Assembly (NCBI RefSeq): GCF_004087915.1 | Contig: NZ_CP035108.1 | Location: forward strand, 620,001-684,000 | Length of the DNA stretch: 64,000 nt | Source: Geovibrio thiophilus | GTDB lineage: Bacteria; Chrysiogenota; Deferribacteres; Deferribacterales; Geovibrionaceae | Direction of reading: 5' to 3' | In this document: piece by piece, positions 15,162 through 24,579 of the stretch | How positions within the stretch are numbered: position 1 is the stretch's first letter | How the letters are laid out: each line of letters begins with the position of its first letter | Notes under the pieces: generated by a model | Databases searched by the model: none | The model's input: the letters and a program-made list of their open reading frames with translations, nothing else | Told to the model about the DNA's origin: nothing | Made by a program: the position numbers and the translations under genes

Positions 15162-16736
15162 TTAATCAGCTTTCAAACTGCCCAGTTCCTCCTCTGAGGA
15201 GGGCTGAACCGTGACCGAGCCGAATTTATGGTAGATAACAAACCCGGGCGGTGTGCCCTTGGGCTTTTTCACATGCTTTTTTCTTGTGTAATCCACCGTT
15301 ACCTTAGCCTCGCCTTTGTGCTTGCTGAAGGCGGCTGTTATGGCGGCTGCTTTCAGTATGTCTTCCTCATCCGGCTGGGTTTCGCAGCGGAGAATCAGAT
15401 GGGCGGAGGGTATCTTCTGGGCGTGGAACCAGTAGTCCTCCGGTTTTGCGAACTGAAACACCAGACGGTGGTTGGTAACGGAGTTACGTCCTGCGTAAGC
15501 CTTGCCGCAGGGGAGCTGAAAGCACATGAACTGCTTCTGCTTTATCTCCTGCTTGGTTTTGATTCTGTCGCCGCGGCGCATCTCATCCTCAAGGGCTAAG
15601 AGCTCCTCTTCTCCGGCGGAGTTTTCTATGAAGTAAATCTGCTCCTCAATCCCTTCGAGAAACTGCTCTATCTCCTTTATTCTTTCCTCAATCCTGAAAA
15701 CCGAGCGCTCCATCTTAGCGGCTTTCCTGAACAGCTTTCCTGCAAGGGCAGAGGGGTTTTCGCCTTCGGGAATCATAAATCTGCGCATTTCCACACCGCT
15801 TTCGGTGTAAAAGTTAAGCTCCGTCTCGCCCGTTCGCCCGTCTATTTCGGCGAGATTATCCCGCAGAAGAACTCCTTTTTCGTAAGTGTCTTTCCATGCG
15901 GAGGCGTCACTCAGTTCCTTTTCAAGCTCAAGGGTCAGAGCTGTGTATTTCTTTCTCTGCTTTTCGTAAAATCTTAAAAGACGCTTCTTCGCCGCGCCGC
16001 TTTTTCTGACTTCAGCGTCACCGCTGAGGATGCGGGCATACTGCCCGAGCTCCACGCTCTCTTCCGCTTCGGGTGATTTAAAGGGAATAACCTTGCCGTT
16101 TTCGGTTATGTAAAACCCGTCGTCTTCAAAGAGGGAGCTGTTTATGTACATGCAGGTTTCGGCGAAGGAAAAGCCGGACATTTTCAGCTTTTCCGCATGT
16201 TTTACAGTGAGAGGGTAAAAGCCGGCAAGCTCGGCGAAGCTGCCGCAGTTTTCGTGATTTTCGAGATTAAGGCGTTTGTTCGCTTTAGGCGCGGCGTATT
16301 TTTCGCCTATTCCGAACGCTCTGTCAGCATCGGCATTGCTCTTATTCAGGAGAAACAGCACAGTCCCCTCACCGTCGGTCACGGCGACGTTGGACATGCG
16401 CCCTATCAGCTCCGCCATGAGTCTGTACTGAATGACCTTTCCGCTGGGGCGGCGTTTAAGGAGGGTGAATCGCACAAGTCGGTCGTATTTCCGGCAGTCT
16501 ACGGACTTGAGAGTCGCTCCGCTCAAGGCTTCCAGCCTGTCGGACTGTGAGCCGTCGCACCTGTCCGCGGGGAAAAGGGCAGGGGAGTCCCCACAGCGTA
16601 TGCGTATACATTTCACCCCGTCCGAGTAAAGGGAGAGGTACATTGAATCATCAGTGAGACCTATGCGGTTAAGCTTGCTTCCCGCGAATTCTGCGTTCAG
16701 CAGACGGACGATTTTGGTAAGTGTCAGCCCGTCCAT
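15162..16736 (-). CDS. rqcH: NFACT-family RqcH/Rqc2-like ribosome quality control protein
   Basis: 524 residues with the NFACT-N domain (MDGLTLTKIVRLLNAEFAGSK), a helix-hairpin-helix and long coiled coil (about 240-390, KQRKKYTALTLELEKELSD and RSVFRIEERIKEIEQFLE) and a C-terminal NFACT-R domain with NSVTNHRLVFQFAKPEDYWFH and GTPPGFVIY. RqcH binds stalled 50S subunits with peptidyl-tRNA and adds alanine tails; older annotations call it fibronectin-binding protein. The ATG shares a base with the stop of pilT (TAATG), so the two are co-translated although their functions differ. Confidence 0.9.
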   Translation of the reverse strand: MDGLTLTKIVRLLNAEFAGSKLNRIGLTDDSMYLSLYSDGVKCIRIRCGDSPALFPADRCDGSQSDRLEALSGATLKSVDCRKYDRLVRFTLLKRRPSGKVIQYRLMAELIGRMSNVAVTDGEGTVLFLLNKSNADADRAFGIGEKYAAPKANKRLNLENHENCGSFAELAGFYPLTVKHAEKLKMSGFSFAETCMYINSSLFEDDGFYITENGKVIPFKSPEAEESVELGQYARILSGDAEVRKSGAAKKRLLRFYEKQRKKYTALTLELEKELSDASAWKDTYEKGVLLRDNLAEIDGRTGETELNFYTESGVEMRRFMIPEGENPSALAGKLFRKAAKMERSVFRIEERIKEIEQFLEGIEEQIYFIENSAGEEELLALEDEMRRGDRIKTKQEIKQKQFMCFQLPCGKAYAGRNSVTNHRLVFQFAKPEDYWFHAQKIPSAHLILRCETQPDEEDILKAAAITAAFSKHKGEAKVTVDYTRKKHVKKPKGTPPGFVIYHKFGSVTVQPSSEEELGSLKAD

Positions 16737-17821
16737 TAACTCTCGGCTTCCGCAGGAGGATTGTCCAGATATTTGGCGAACGCCTTCTTGTCAAAGCATT
16801 TGGCATATGCCTCTTCCGGAGATATTCTGCCCGCCGTGAGCAGTTCCTTTATGGCGCCGTCCATAAGCTGCATCCCTTCGCCTCTGCCGGTCTGAATGCT
16901 GGAAGGGATCTGGAATGTTTTGCCTTCCCTTATGAGGTTGGCTATGGCGCTGTTGACAAACATTATTTCGAGAGCGGCGACACGCCCGGACTTATCAACT
17001 CTTTTGAAAAGCTGCTGGCACACAACCCCCTTGAGTGATTCGCTGAGCATGGCGCGGATCTGCGCCTGTCTGCCTTCGGGGAAAACATCTATTATCCTGT
17101 CCACAGTTTTTGCCGCGGAGTTGGTGTGAAGCGTACCGAAGACTAGGTGCCCCGTCTCGGCGGCGGTTATGGCAAGCTCTATCGTCTCAAGGTCGCGCAT
17201 CTCGCCCACGAGAATAACATCGGGATCCTCACGGAGCGCAGCCTTGAGCGCCGCGGCGAAGCTCTGTGTGTGCGCGCCGACTTCACGGTGGTTTATGAGG
17301 CATCTGGCGGGCTTGTGAACAAACTCCACCGGATCCTCAACCGTAAGAATATGGTCGGGTCTGTTTTTGTTGATGTAGTCAATTATTCCGGCAAGGGTGG
17401 TTGATTTACCGCTGCCCGTGGCTCCGGTAACGAGTATCAGACCCCTGCTGTAGTCGGCGAATCTCAGCACCTGCGGCGGCAGACCAAGCTGCTCCACAGT
17501 GAGTATAGTATCGGGAATTATCCTGAAAACGGCGCCCATTCCGCGCTTCTGGCAGTAGTAGTTGGCACGGAAGCGTGCCTTGCCGGTAATTTCGTAGGCG
17601 AAATCGAGGTCTTTTTTATCAAGAAACTTCTTCCACTGTTCATCGCTGCATATTTCCGAGAGAAGCTCGGTGAGCATCTCGTTAGTGAGTTTATCATACT
17701 TGAAAGGGATTTCCGTGAGCTCGCCGTGTTTTCTCATCTGCGGCTTTACCCCTGCGGAAAGGTGCAGGTCGCTCCCCCCCTCATTCATTAAGTGGTTGAA
17801 AAAAGCGTCTATCTTAGCCAT
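16736..17821 (-). CDS. pilT: type IV pilus retraction ATPase PilT
   Basis: 361-residue secretion-superfamily ATPase. Walker A GATGSGKST (133-141), the Asp box TVEDPVEFVH, Walker B VILVGEMRD, the His box GTLHTNSAAKTVDRI and the PilT signature AIANLIREGKTFQI are present, followed by SIQTGRGEGMQLMD. It drives pilus disassembly and twitching motility from the inner membrane base. AIRNLIREGK is the usual wording; the R-to-A change is within normal variation. No other pilus genes are nearby. Confidence 0.93.
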   Translation of the reverse strand: MAKIDAFFNHLMNEGGSDLHLSAGVKPQMRKHGELTEIPFKYDKLTNEMLTELLSEICSDEQWKKFLDKKDLDFAYEITGKARFRANYYCQKRGMGAVFRIIPDTILTVEQLGLPPQVLRFADYSRGLILVTGATGSGKSTTLAGIIDYINKNRPDHILTVEDPVEFVHKPARCLINHREVGAHTQSFAAALKAALREDPDVILVGEMRDLETIELAITAAETGHLVFGTLHTNSAAKTVDRIIDVFPEGRQAQIRAMLSESLKGVVCQQLFKRVDKSGRVAALEIMFVNSAIANLIREGKTFQIPSSIQTGRGEGMQLMDGAIKELLTAGRISPEEAYAKCFDKKAFAKYLDNPPAEAES

Positions 17822-17942
17822 GTTCCCCTCCGCAGAGTGATAATTATGTCAGTTTACACCACATTTTCGGGGATTTAAAGAGCTTATGGAGAACGGAAAA
17901 TATTAGCGTGAAAATTTTCATGCTTAATTCGGACTTTTTTTG

Positions 17943-18049
17943 TTGACAAATAAAGGGCGGAGACCAATGTTATAAACAAGGAAATTTTCCCTCCCCTCCT
18001 TAACACACATGCTTGGCCGGTCGCTTCCCCAATGCGGCCGGCATTTTTT
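17943..18049 (+). ncRNA. candidate small RNA with own promoter and terminator
   Basis: In the gap between divergent pilT and the lipoprotein gene, a plus-strand extended -10 (TGTTATAAA, 17968-17976; TTGACA further up at 17943) points to a start near 17983. The transcript would carry an unpaired C-rich stretch TTTTCCCTCCCCTCC (17986-18000), then a strong hairpin GCCGGTCGC/GCGGCCGGC (18016-18042) with T6 behind. That gives an RNA of about 67 bases able to pair with Shine-Dalgarno sequences. The terminator is clear; expression is inference. Confidence 0.45.
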
Positions 18050-18132
18050 ATGTGTTAATCTCCGTAATGTTCCGCACTTTATGTAATCCTCTGAAAAACA
18101 TGGTACTATTGTTATTTATAAGAGGTGCGGGG

Positions 18133-19956
18133 ATGCGCGGGAAGTTTTTTGCTATTTTCATTTTTTTCATCATGATGATGCCGGTATTAATTACAGGCTG
18201 CGGCTCAGGACCGGGTTCTTCGGACGGCGGGGAATCGGTCTACTCCATGCTGCCGGAACCGGAAACAGGGAACACAGCCTCCCTCAGCTCCTCAGGTTTG
18301 TTTAACATTACTCAGACAAGCCTGCTCAGCGGGCAGATAGGCGGTTCGCCTTTGTCGGACTATGCCTCCTACGCAGCCAGAGACAACATGGCGGGGTGGG
18401 CATTCGGGCTGGACAGGGATGCTCTGGAAGCAACTCTGGGTGAAAGCGTCGCCAGCGGATACGAAAACAGCATTGCGGAATTTATTGATGAAATATTCAC
18501 TCACCCTTCGGTAACTGCAAAGCTGCATGCGGCAGTCGAAAACTTCCCGCTGTTCAGCGGGGTAAACGACATAGCTTCTCTGAGCACCCTGCATTCAGTC
18601 AGGCTTAAGTCCGTCTCCGTTGCCGACGGGGTTTATACGGAAAGCGGGGCTCAGAAATCTGTCATTACCCTCAATTTTATCCTTCCATTTGAGCTGACAT
18701 CGCAGAATCCGGATCTTTCCGCCTGCTCTGACGCAATAACGGAGATTGAGACAAACGATAACCTCAGCGAGTTTATCAGCCCCGTAAACACGGAATGGAG
18801 CTATGAAATAAGCGCCAGTCTCGTTTTCTTTGCGGATGATTTAAGCGGTCAGCATGATGAAGCGCTTCTCACCAAAAACAGCGATATTCTCGGCGAGGAA
18901 GAGGAGGCTGCCGCCGCTCGCAACTTCGGACAGATCATATGGTTTCTGGAGAACCTGAACAGTCACCAGATTCCCTCATATGACGCTATGTTCGTGTTCA
19001 GCGCCTCAAATAGCCTTATTTCATCGACTCTCGGCAAAATCCACGGAACAGCGAAAGGAAATGAAGATGTGGGCTGCCTCATGGCGGTTGACGCACTCAT
19101 GCCCGAGGCGGCGCTTATCATTCCCAACATAACTGATGAGAGTTATCTCGACACGGATTACGAATATTACACGCATACATATAACGATGATCTTGACGGC
19201 GTTACGGACGGAGATGAGCACGGCGCCGCCTGCCTCCACGATAAGGACGGAAAAATAGTGATAATCGACGGTGAATCCTCCTGCGCCACAGCCACAGGGA
19301 CATATGACTTATCCGACAATCTGTCCGCTGCGGGAAGCTCTGTGCTTTCCGGCATGACAGCAGAAAGAAGCGTACGTACGCCCTATCAGAAGATTGTGCA
19401 GGGCGCTGAGCATTCCCATGATGACGTATCGGTCAGATCCACTTCCGGCATATGCAACAAAAGCCCGTGGAGCCATCTCCGGACCCCCAGATTCGGCAGA
19501 GGGATAAGGCTCGCCGTGAGCGAATGGGCAGTACACGGACAGGTGGCGGATCACTGGAATATTCATTGGTATCAGAGACCCGGCAGCGCTCTTGCCCAGT
19601 CCGCTATAAGCGATGCCGCCTATCTGATCAAGCTTATCGCGCAGGATACCCTTGTGGGGGGCTCATGGTGGGGGTTTGCCTTCGCCTCTGCGGGGCAGGC
19701 TTATAAATATGCCTCAAAGTTCAACATTTCCGTTGCGGGGCATAAAATGGGCGGCGATACCAACAGCCGCATAGGGGATCTGATAGTTGCGCTGATCCGT
19801 TACGGAACAATGGCTTCAAGCGTGAAGCAGTATCTCACGTCCATAGGCATCTCCGAGACGGTGGACGGTATAGCCCAGATGATTCAGACTCAGGCAACGG
19901 GATGGCAGGACTACTACAGCGGCTCGCACAAGGTATGCGGCTATCAGTTTAATTAA
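18133..19956 (+). CDS. large secreted lipoprotein of unknown function
   Basis: 607 residues beginning with a lipoprotein signal peptide (hydrophobic FFAIFIFFIMMMPV, lipobox LITGC). The ATG at 18133 is preferred because AGAGG precedes it and the signal follows directly; an upstream in-frame ATG at 18013 would run through the small-RNA terminator. The chain is acidic, and NDDLDGVTDGDEHG (about residue 355) resembles calcium-binding thrombospondin type 3 loops. A few cysteines in the last third could form disulfides. I recognise no domain beyond that. Confidence 0.8.
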   Translation: MRGKFFAIFIFFIMMMPVLITGCGSGPGSSDGGESVYSMLPEPETGNTASLSSSGLFNITQTSLLSGQIGGSPLSDYASYAARDNMAGWAFGLDRDALEATLGESVASGYENSIAEFIDEIFTHPSVTAKLHAAVENFPLFSGVNDIASLSTLHSVRLKSVSVADGVYTESGAQKSVITLNFILPFELTSQNPDLSACSDAITEIETNDNLSEFISPVNTEWSYEISASLVFFADDLSGQHDEALLTKNSDILGEEEEAAAARNFGQIIWFLENLNSHQIPSYDAMFVFSASNSLISSTLGKIHGTAKGNEDVGCLMAVDALMPEAALIIPNITDESYLDTDYEYYTHTYNDDLDGVTDGDEHGAACLHDKDGKIVIIDGESSCATATGTYDLSDNLSAAGSSVLSGMTAERSVRTPYQKIVQGAEHSHDDVSVRSTSGICNKSPWSHLRTPRFGRGIRLAVSEWAVHGQVADHWNIHWYQRPGSALAQSAISDAAYLIKLIAQDTLVGGSWWGFAFASAGQAYKYASKFNISVAGHKMGGDTNSRIGDLIVALIRYGTMASSVKQYLTSIGISETVDGIAQMIQTQATGWQDYYSGSHKVCGYQFN

Positions 19957-20038
19957 GGCAAAGCATAGCATAAGGCTGTTCATCGCTTGCAAAGTCTTTT
20001 TTAAGAAAAAGCGTACGCTCTTGCAAAAACTCTCTTTT

Positions 20039-20067
20039 CCCCCTCCTTTGTAAAAAGAGGGGGTTTT
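20039..20067 (+). terminator. Rho-independent terminator after the lipoprotein gene
   Basis: CCCCCTC and GAGGGGG form a 7-bp GC-rich stem followed by TTTT, 83 bases after the stop codon. No gene is visible in 19957-20135. Confidence 0.8.
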
Positions 20068-20135
20068 CATTTTAACAGCAATAACTTCCCCATCTGTTAA
20101 GGGTGGATTGATGTGGATTTGCATGTACGGCTTAA

Positions 20136-20393
20136 CTATTTTATGTACCTTTGAATAGTGCCCATCAATTCTTCGATGACGGCGTCGGGATGGTCTTCCT
20201 TGATGGCGGAGGAGACGCAGCTTTTCAGATGCTTTTCCAGCACCATGAGAGTGACCTTGTCAAGCCCGCCCCGCACGGCGGAGATCTGGTTCACTATGTC
20301 TATACAGTATGAACCGTCCTCCACCATGCGGATGATGCCGCCTATCTGTCCCTGAATTTTTTTCAGTCTGTCCAGCGTATCGGCGTGTTTCAA
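20136..20393 (-). CDS. csoR: CsoR-family copper-sensing repressor
   Basis: 85-residue DUF156/CsoR protein, all helical. The Cu(I) ligand set C30, H55 and C59 (GSYC, EKHLKSC) has the spacing of Mycobacterium tuberculosis CsoR (25 and 4 residues), which argues for copper rather than nickel or formaldehyde sensing. It lies last in copA-copZ-csoR with an ATGA overlap to copZ and probably binds the TATACCC-N5-GGGTATA site ahead of copA. Confidence 0.92.
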   Translation of the reverse strand: MKHADTLDRLKKIQGQIGGIIRMVEDGSYCIDIVNQISAVRGGLDKVTLMVLEKHLKSCVSSAIKEDHPDAVIEELMGTIQRYIK

Positions 20394-20599
20394 GATTTTA
20401 CCTCATAGCCTTCGTCCGTTATGGTTTCCTTAATGTCATCAAGGCTTACCTTTGCTCCGTCAAACTCTACCTCAACGGATTTCGCCGCAAGATCAACCTT
20501 AACGGACGCCACGCCCGCAACCCCGCCGAGGGCTTTTTCCACTGCCATTTTGCAGTGACCGCACTTCATTCCGTCAACTTTAAGTTCCGCTTTTTCCAT
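20390..20599 (-). CDS. copZ: CopZ-type copper chaperone (HMA domain)
   Basis: 69-residue ferredoxin-like heavy-metal-associated domain with the Cu(I) site GMKCGHC near residue 11 on. It carries copper to CopA in the cytoplasm. The start shares a base with the copA stop (TAATG). Confidence 0.92.
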   Translation of the reverse strand: MEKAELKVDGMKCGHCKMAVEKALGGVAGVASVKVDLAAKSVEVEFDGAKVSLDDIKETITDEGYEVKS

Positions 20600-22764
20600 T
20601 ACTGCACTCTCCTTAAGTATTTGTCAGGGTTCCACCTCTTGAGCCTCAGCGCGTTCAGCACCACGGAAACGGAGCTGAACGACATCGCCGCTCCCGCTAT
20701 GATCGGGCTCAAATAGCCCATGGCAGCGAGGGGGATTCCCAGTATGTTATATATAAGCGCCCAGAACAGGCTGAGTTTTATGTTGTTCATTGCGCTGCGG
20801 CTTATTTTCAGCGCAACCGCGAGCTCCTTCATCGTGCCCTTGAGCAGTGTCACGCCCGCTGTCTCTATGGCGACATCCGTACCCGTGCCCATTGCTATGC
20901 CCACATCAGCCAGAGCGAGAGAGGGGGCGTCATTTATGCCGTCACCGACCATCACAACGCTTCTGCCGTCCGACTTGAGCCTTTCTATTACATCCTTTTT
21001 GCCGTCGGGCAGGACTCCGGCTATGACATTTTTTATTCCTGCCTCATGCGCCACCGCTTCCGCCGCCTTCTGCGTGTCTCCGGTGAGCATGAATACCTCA
21101 ATACCGAGCCTTTCCGCATATTCCACAAGGGCTTTCGCGCCGGTTTTTATTTTGTCCGAAACGGCGATCAGTCCCGCCGCCTGTCCGTCTACTGCCACAT
21201 AAACAAGCGTACGCCCGAGAGCTTCGAGCTCTTCCGCGCGTTTGTCGAGGGATGAGAAGTCCGCATCAGTGAGCCTTCTGCTCCCCACGGCAACCGTTCT
21301 GCCGCTGACCGTCGCCTTTATTCCCTTGCCTGCGTCAGTTACCGCGTTTTCCGCCTGCGGGAGCTCAAGCTCCGCCGCCGCTTCTATGACAGCCTTAGCC
21401 AGCGGATGCTCCGACAGCTTTTCCGCTGCCGCCGCAAATTTCAGCATATCGTCCCTGCTGAATCCGGGCGATGTTTCAGTCTCCCTCACCGCAGGCTTGC
21501 CTTCGGTCACCGTGCCTGTTTTGTCAAGCACAAGAGTGTCTGCGTGACTGAGCTTTTCCAGATGCTCTCCGCCCTTGAACAGCACTCCGAAGGAGGCTGC
21601 TCTGCCTGTAGCCGTCATCACCGAAGTGGGAGTGGCGAGCCCCAGAGCGCAGGGGCAGGAGATCACTATAACGCTGGTGAATATGATGATAGCCTTGGTG
21701 AAGCCAGCTCCGAGTATGAAAAACCAGAGAGTGAACGCCATGAGCGCAAAGATGATAACCAGCGGCACGAAGTATGAGGATATGACATCCGCCATGCGCT
21801 GAATCGGCGCCTTGATTGCCTGAGCGTCCTCCACCATACGGATTATCCTGCTGAGGAGAGTATCAGCGCCCACACGGGTTACCCTGACGAGGAGTGTTCC
21901 TCCGCCGTTCACCGTTCCCCCGGTTACCTCTGCGCCTGACTCTTTCAGAACGGGAAGGCTTTCCCCCGTGACCATGGATTCGTCTATGTATGAGGAGCCG
22001 GAGATTATCTCTCCGTCCAGAGGGATCTTTGTCCCGGGTTTAATCACGAGTGTTTCGCCGATCATAACAGATTCGACTCCTACCTCAGCCTCTTTTCCGT
22101 CATGAATAACCACGGCAGTCTTTGCGCCGAGCTCCATAAGGCTCCTGAGCGCATCCGCAGTGCGTGATTTGGCTATGGATTCCAGATACTTGCCGAGGAG
22201 GACGAGGGTGATCAGCATGGCTGATGCCTCAAAATACAGATGCCCGTCAAAGAACATGCTCACCACGCTGTAGAGGTACGCGGTTGTGGTGCCCATGGCT
22301 ACAAGAACATCCATGTTGGTTGAACCGTGTTTCAGATTTGCGTAAGCGCCCTTATAGAATCGCCACCCGCCCACGAACTGAACGAACGAGGCAAGAACAA
22401 ACTGCACCCACTTATTCATGAATATCAGCGGAAACATATTGAGCTCAAAAACATGGTCGAACATGGCGAGGCTCATGGGGAGAGTGAAGATGACTGAGAG
22501 GATCAGTATAATTTTTGTTTGCTTTTCCGCCTCAGCAGTGTCGCCCGCCTCTTTGGAGGCTCCGAAGCCTATGTCCTCAATGAGGCGGATTATGTCCCCT
22601 TCATTGAGAATGTCTCTGTCGTAAGCAACACGCCCCTTGGCTGTGCTGAGGTTTATGGCAACTTCGGATATGCCTTTCTGTTTAGAGAGTTTTCTTTCTA
22701 TTCTTGATGAGCACGCAGAGCATGTCATTCCGGTAATGTTGAGCTTTACACTTTCTTCTTTCAT
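20599..22764 (-). CDS. copA: Cu(I)-exporting P1B-type ATPase
   Basis: 721 residues: one N-terminal HMA domain (TGMTCSAC, C15 and C18), eight membrane helices, the metal-binding S-C370-P-C372-A-L in helix six, the phosphorylated D414 in DKTGT, HP motif SEHPLAKA and GDGINDAPSLA. This is the P1B-1 copper exporter. The gene begins just behind a palindrome that overlaps its promoter. Confidence 0.96.
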   Translation of the reverse strand: MKEESVKLNITGMTCSACSSRIERKLSKQKGISEVAINLSTAKGRVAYDRDILNEGDIIRLIEDIGFGASKEAGDTAEAEKQTKIILILSVIFTLPMSLAMFDHVFELNMFPLIFMNKWVQFVLASFVQFVGGWRFYKGAYANLKHGSTNMDVLVAMGTTTAYLYSVVSMFFDGHLYFEASAMLITLVLLGKYLESIAKSRTADALRSLMELGAKTAVVIHDGKEAEVGVESVMIGETLVIKPGTKIPLDGEIISGSSYIDESMVTGESLPVLKESGAEVTGGTVNGGGTLLVRVTRVGADTLLSRIIRMVEDAQAIKAPIQRMADVISSYFVPLVIIFALMAFTLWFFILGAGFTKAIIIFTSVIVISCPCALGLATPTSVMTATGRAASFGVLFKGGEHLEKLSHADTLVLDKTGTVTEGKPAVRETETSPGFSRDDMLKFAAAAEKLSEHPLAKAVIEAAAELELPQAENAVTDAGKGIKATVSGRTVAVGSRRLTDADFSSLDKRAEELEALGRTLVYVAVDGQAAGLIAVSDKIKTGAKALVEYAERLGIEVFMLTGDTQKAAEAVAHEAGIKNVIAGVLPDGKKDVIERLKSDGRSVVMVGDGINDAPSLALADVGIAMGTGTDVAIETAGVTLLKGTMKELAVALKISRSAMNNIKLSLFWALIYNILGIPLAAMGYLSPIIAGAAMSFSSVSVVLNALRLKRWNPDKYLRRVQ

Positions 22765-22767
22765 ACA

Positions 22768-22811
22768 TATACCCCGTAAGGGTATAGTACGCCGATTACA
22801 TTACAGATCAA
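22768..22811 (-). promoter_or_regulatory. copA promoter with CsoR-type operator
   Basis: On the minus strand TTGATC (22811-22806), a 16-base spacer and TACTAT (22789-22784) make a promoter. The palindrome TATACCC-N5-GGGTATA (22768-22786) covers its -10 and the expected start, so bound repressor would block transcription. The same ACCC-N5-GGGT core occurs at 45041-45057 ahead of the cus operon. Confidence 0.7.
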
Positions 22812-22835
22812 GGGGAAACTTGCTGAAAAATAAAA

Positions 22836-23246
22836 TCAGGAGTTCAGGCGCTTGATTTCGGCGGCTTTGTGTCCGGCTTCTTTCAGAACCGCTTCAAAAT
22901 CCGCCAGAGTGAACGGTTTTTTGAGAAAACCGAAAATACCCAGATTCTCAGCCCGTTTTTCATAGTCCGGAACATCATATGCGGACATAACCACCACTAC
23001 AAGCTCAGGGTTGTGCGCCTTCATTCCGGCTATCATCTCGAATCCGGTCATTTCAGGCATCCATAAGTCTGTAATTACTATATCCACGGAGGTTTTACCG
23101 AAAATATCCAGACCGTTTCTGCCGTTATCCGCAAGCACAATCTGCCCGAAAAGATTCCGCAGAATACTTTCCATGGCTCTTCTTGCGTAGCTGTCATCCT
23201 CCACAAAAAGGGCTGACAGGATTTTCAAATCATTCAGTTCCGACAT
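22836..23246 (-). CDS. single-domain response regulator
   Basis: 136-residue receiver without output domain. The acidic pocket (ALFVEDD), phosphorylation site (VDIVITDLWMPEMTG), T/S position (VVMSAYD) and lysine (FLKKPF) are all present. It would pass phosphate on or act by protein contact, as CheY-like proteins do. The nearby hybrid kinase at 12270-15092 is one possible partner, but no adjacency supports this. Confidence 0.9.
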   Translation of the reverse strand: MSELNDLKILSALFVEDDSYARRAMESILRNLFGQIVLADNGRNGLDIFGKTSVDIVITDLWMPEMTGFEMIAGMKAHNPELVVVVMSAYDVPDYEKRAENLGIFGFLKKPFTLADFEAVLKEAGHKAAEIKRLNS

Positions 23247-23297
23247 TGCAATTCTCTCTCAATAAAATAAAAAATTAGGAAGCGCCAAGTTTCCCGA

Positions 23298-24551
23298 TCA
23301 TAAGTATAGCTTTTCATCCATATCTTTCAACCTTTCACAGAGAGAATTAATAATTCTTAATGAAAGTCTGTGGTTTAATCCTATGAGCTCGCTGAAGGCA
23401 TCGGGCTCGATTCTGAATATGACTGAATCCGTCCCTGCAACTGCCGTGGCGGTTCTGGGGGTTCCCAGAAGGTTTGCCATCTCTCCGAGTATGTCACCCT
23501 CTCTTACTGTTCCCACAGGTTTTTCGATACCTTCCAGATATATGTCCACGCTGCCTTTGTATACGTAATAAACCTCACGGGAGGTATCTCCCTGTCTGAA
23601 AAGCTCTCTGCCCTGCGGATAAAAGTCTGAGTAGCGTTTCATTACGGATGAGTTATGCCCGAAGAAAAAACGCTCAAATATGTTGCGCTTCTCTTCCTTA
23701 TGAACGCTGAAAACCTTGTTTATCACAAGAATGTCCGTTCTGTCGCAGACGTATGTAAATTCGGCGCAGATGAAAAATACCTGACAGACCACATAAACCC
23801 AGAGAAGAAGAGCTATGAGTGCGCCTATGACACCGTAAAGGATGTTCATTTTTGCCATTCCGGTCATGAAGCCGAAGGCGAATTTCAACACAAAAAGAAG
23901 AAAGGCGAACAGAAGAGCTCCGCTTAAAGCCGCCGGGGTGGACGGACGGCGAACGGGAAGATACCTGTAGCAAACGAAAGCGCCCGCAAAAGCTGCAATA
24001 ACGGGGAGAATAAACCCCAGCCCTCCGAGACGTCCGATGATTTCGGCGCCGGCTCCTGCCTGCATCAGCATTCCGCTGATGAAACCGAGGACAAGCCTCA
24101 GCCCCGCAAAAAAAGTAACCAAGAGGAACACGGCGGGGATTATGACTATGGAAATGAATGCGGTTATTATGAAATTTCTGCTTTTAGGGGAGGGGAATAT
24201 AACATCGAACGCCCTCTGGACGGACGCTAGGATCAGTCTTGATGTCCAGAGGAGGTTCAGCGCGCCGAATATGCCCACGGCTCCAGCGACACTGCCGCTG
24301 AGTCCGAACCGGGCAAGAAACTCCCTGTCGAGGTTAGGGCTGAAACTGCCGAGTATGCGGAAAAAATCCTCCGAAAACGCCGCGTGACTGTCCAGAAAGG
24401 ATTCAAAAATAGTAAGCATCAGGAGTATGATGGGGATGATTGACAAAAGAAAGTAATAAGCCACGGCGCCGGCGTGGTTGGTGAGCTCGTTCTCCATGTA
24501 GCGGCTGCATGCGATATAAAACTTCTGGATAAACGGTGTGCGGTTTTTCAT
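23298..24551 (-). CDS. YihY/BrkB-family membrane protein fused to a cyclic-nucleotide-binding-type domain
   Basis: 417 residues. Residues about 20-275 form six hydrophobic helices of the YihY/BrkB family (NHAGAVAYYFLLSIIPIILL, LLWTSRLILASVQRAFDVIF). After a linker, residues about 300-410 form a Crp-like beta roll: GRELFRQGDTSREVYYVYKGSV, then GDILGEMANLLGTPRTATAVA with the G-E and R-T-A of a phosphate-binding cassette. The start at 24551 has GGAG eight bases upstream and does not overlap the preceding gene. A nucleotide-gated or nucleotide-sensing role is inference. Confidence 0.85.
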   Translation of the reverse strand: MKNRTPFIQKFYIACSRYMENELTNHAGAVAYYFLLSIIPIILLMLTIFESFLDSHAAFSEDFFRILGSFSPNLDREFLARFGLSGSVAGAVGIFGALNLLWTSRLILASVQRAFDVIFPSPKSRNFIITAFISIVIIPAVFLLVTFFAGLRLVLGFISGMLMQAGAGAEIIGRLGGLGFILPVIAAFAGAFVCYRYLPVRRPSTPAALSGALLFAFLLFVLKFAFGFMTGMAKMNILYGVIGALIALLLWVYVVCQVFFICAEFTYVCDRTDILVINKVFSVHKEEKRNIFERFFFGHNSSVMKRYSDFYPQGRELFRQGDTSREVYYVYKGSVDIYLEGIEKPVGTVREGDILGEMANLLGTPRTATAVAGTDSVIFRIEPDAFSELIGLNHRLSLRIINSLCERLKDMDEKLYL

Positions 24552-24579
24552 ATGTATGGCTCCGCGGCGGCGGGAAGAA

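Noticed and set aside
18013..18132. Earlier start codon for the large lipoprotein
   Set aside because: It would place a strong terminator hairpin inside the coding region and put 40 residues ahead of a well-formed lipoprotein signal peptide.
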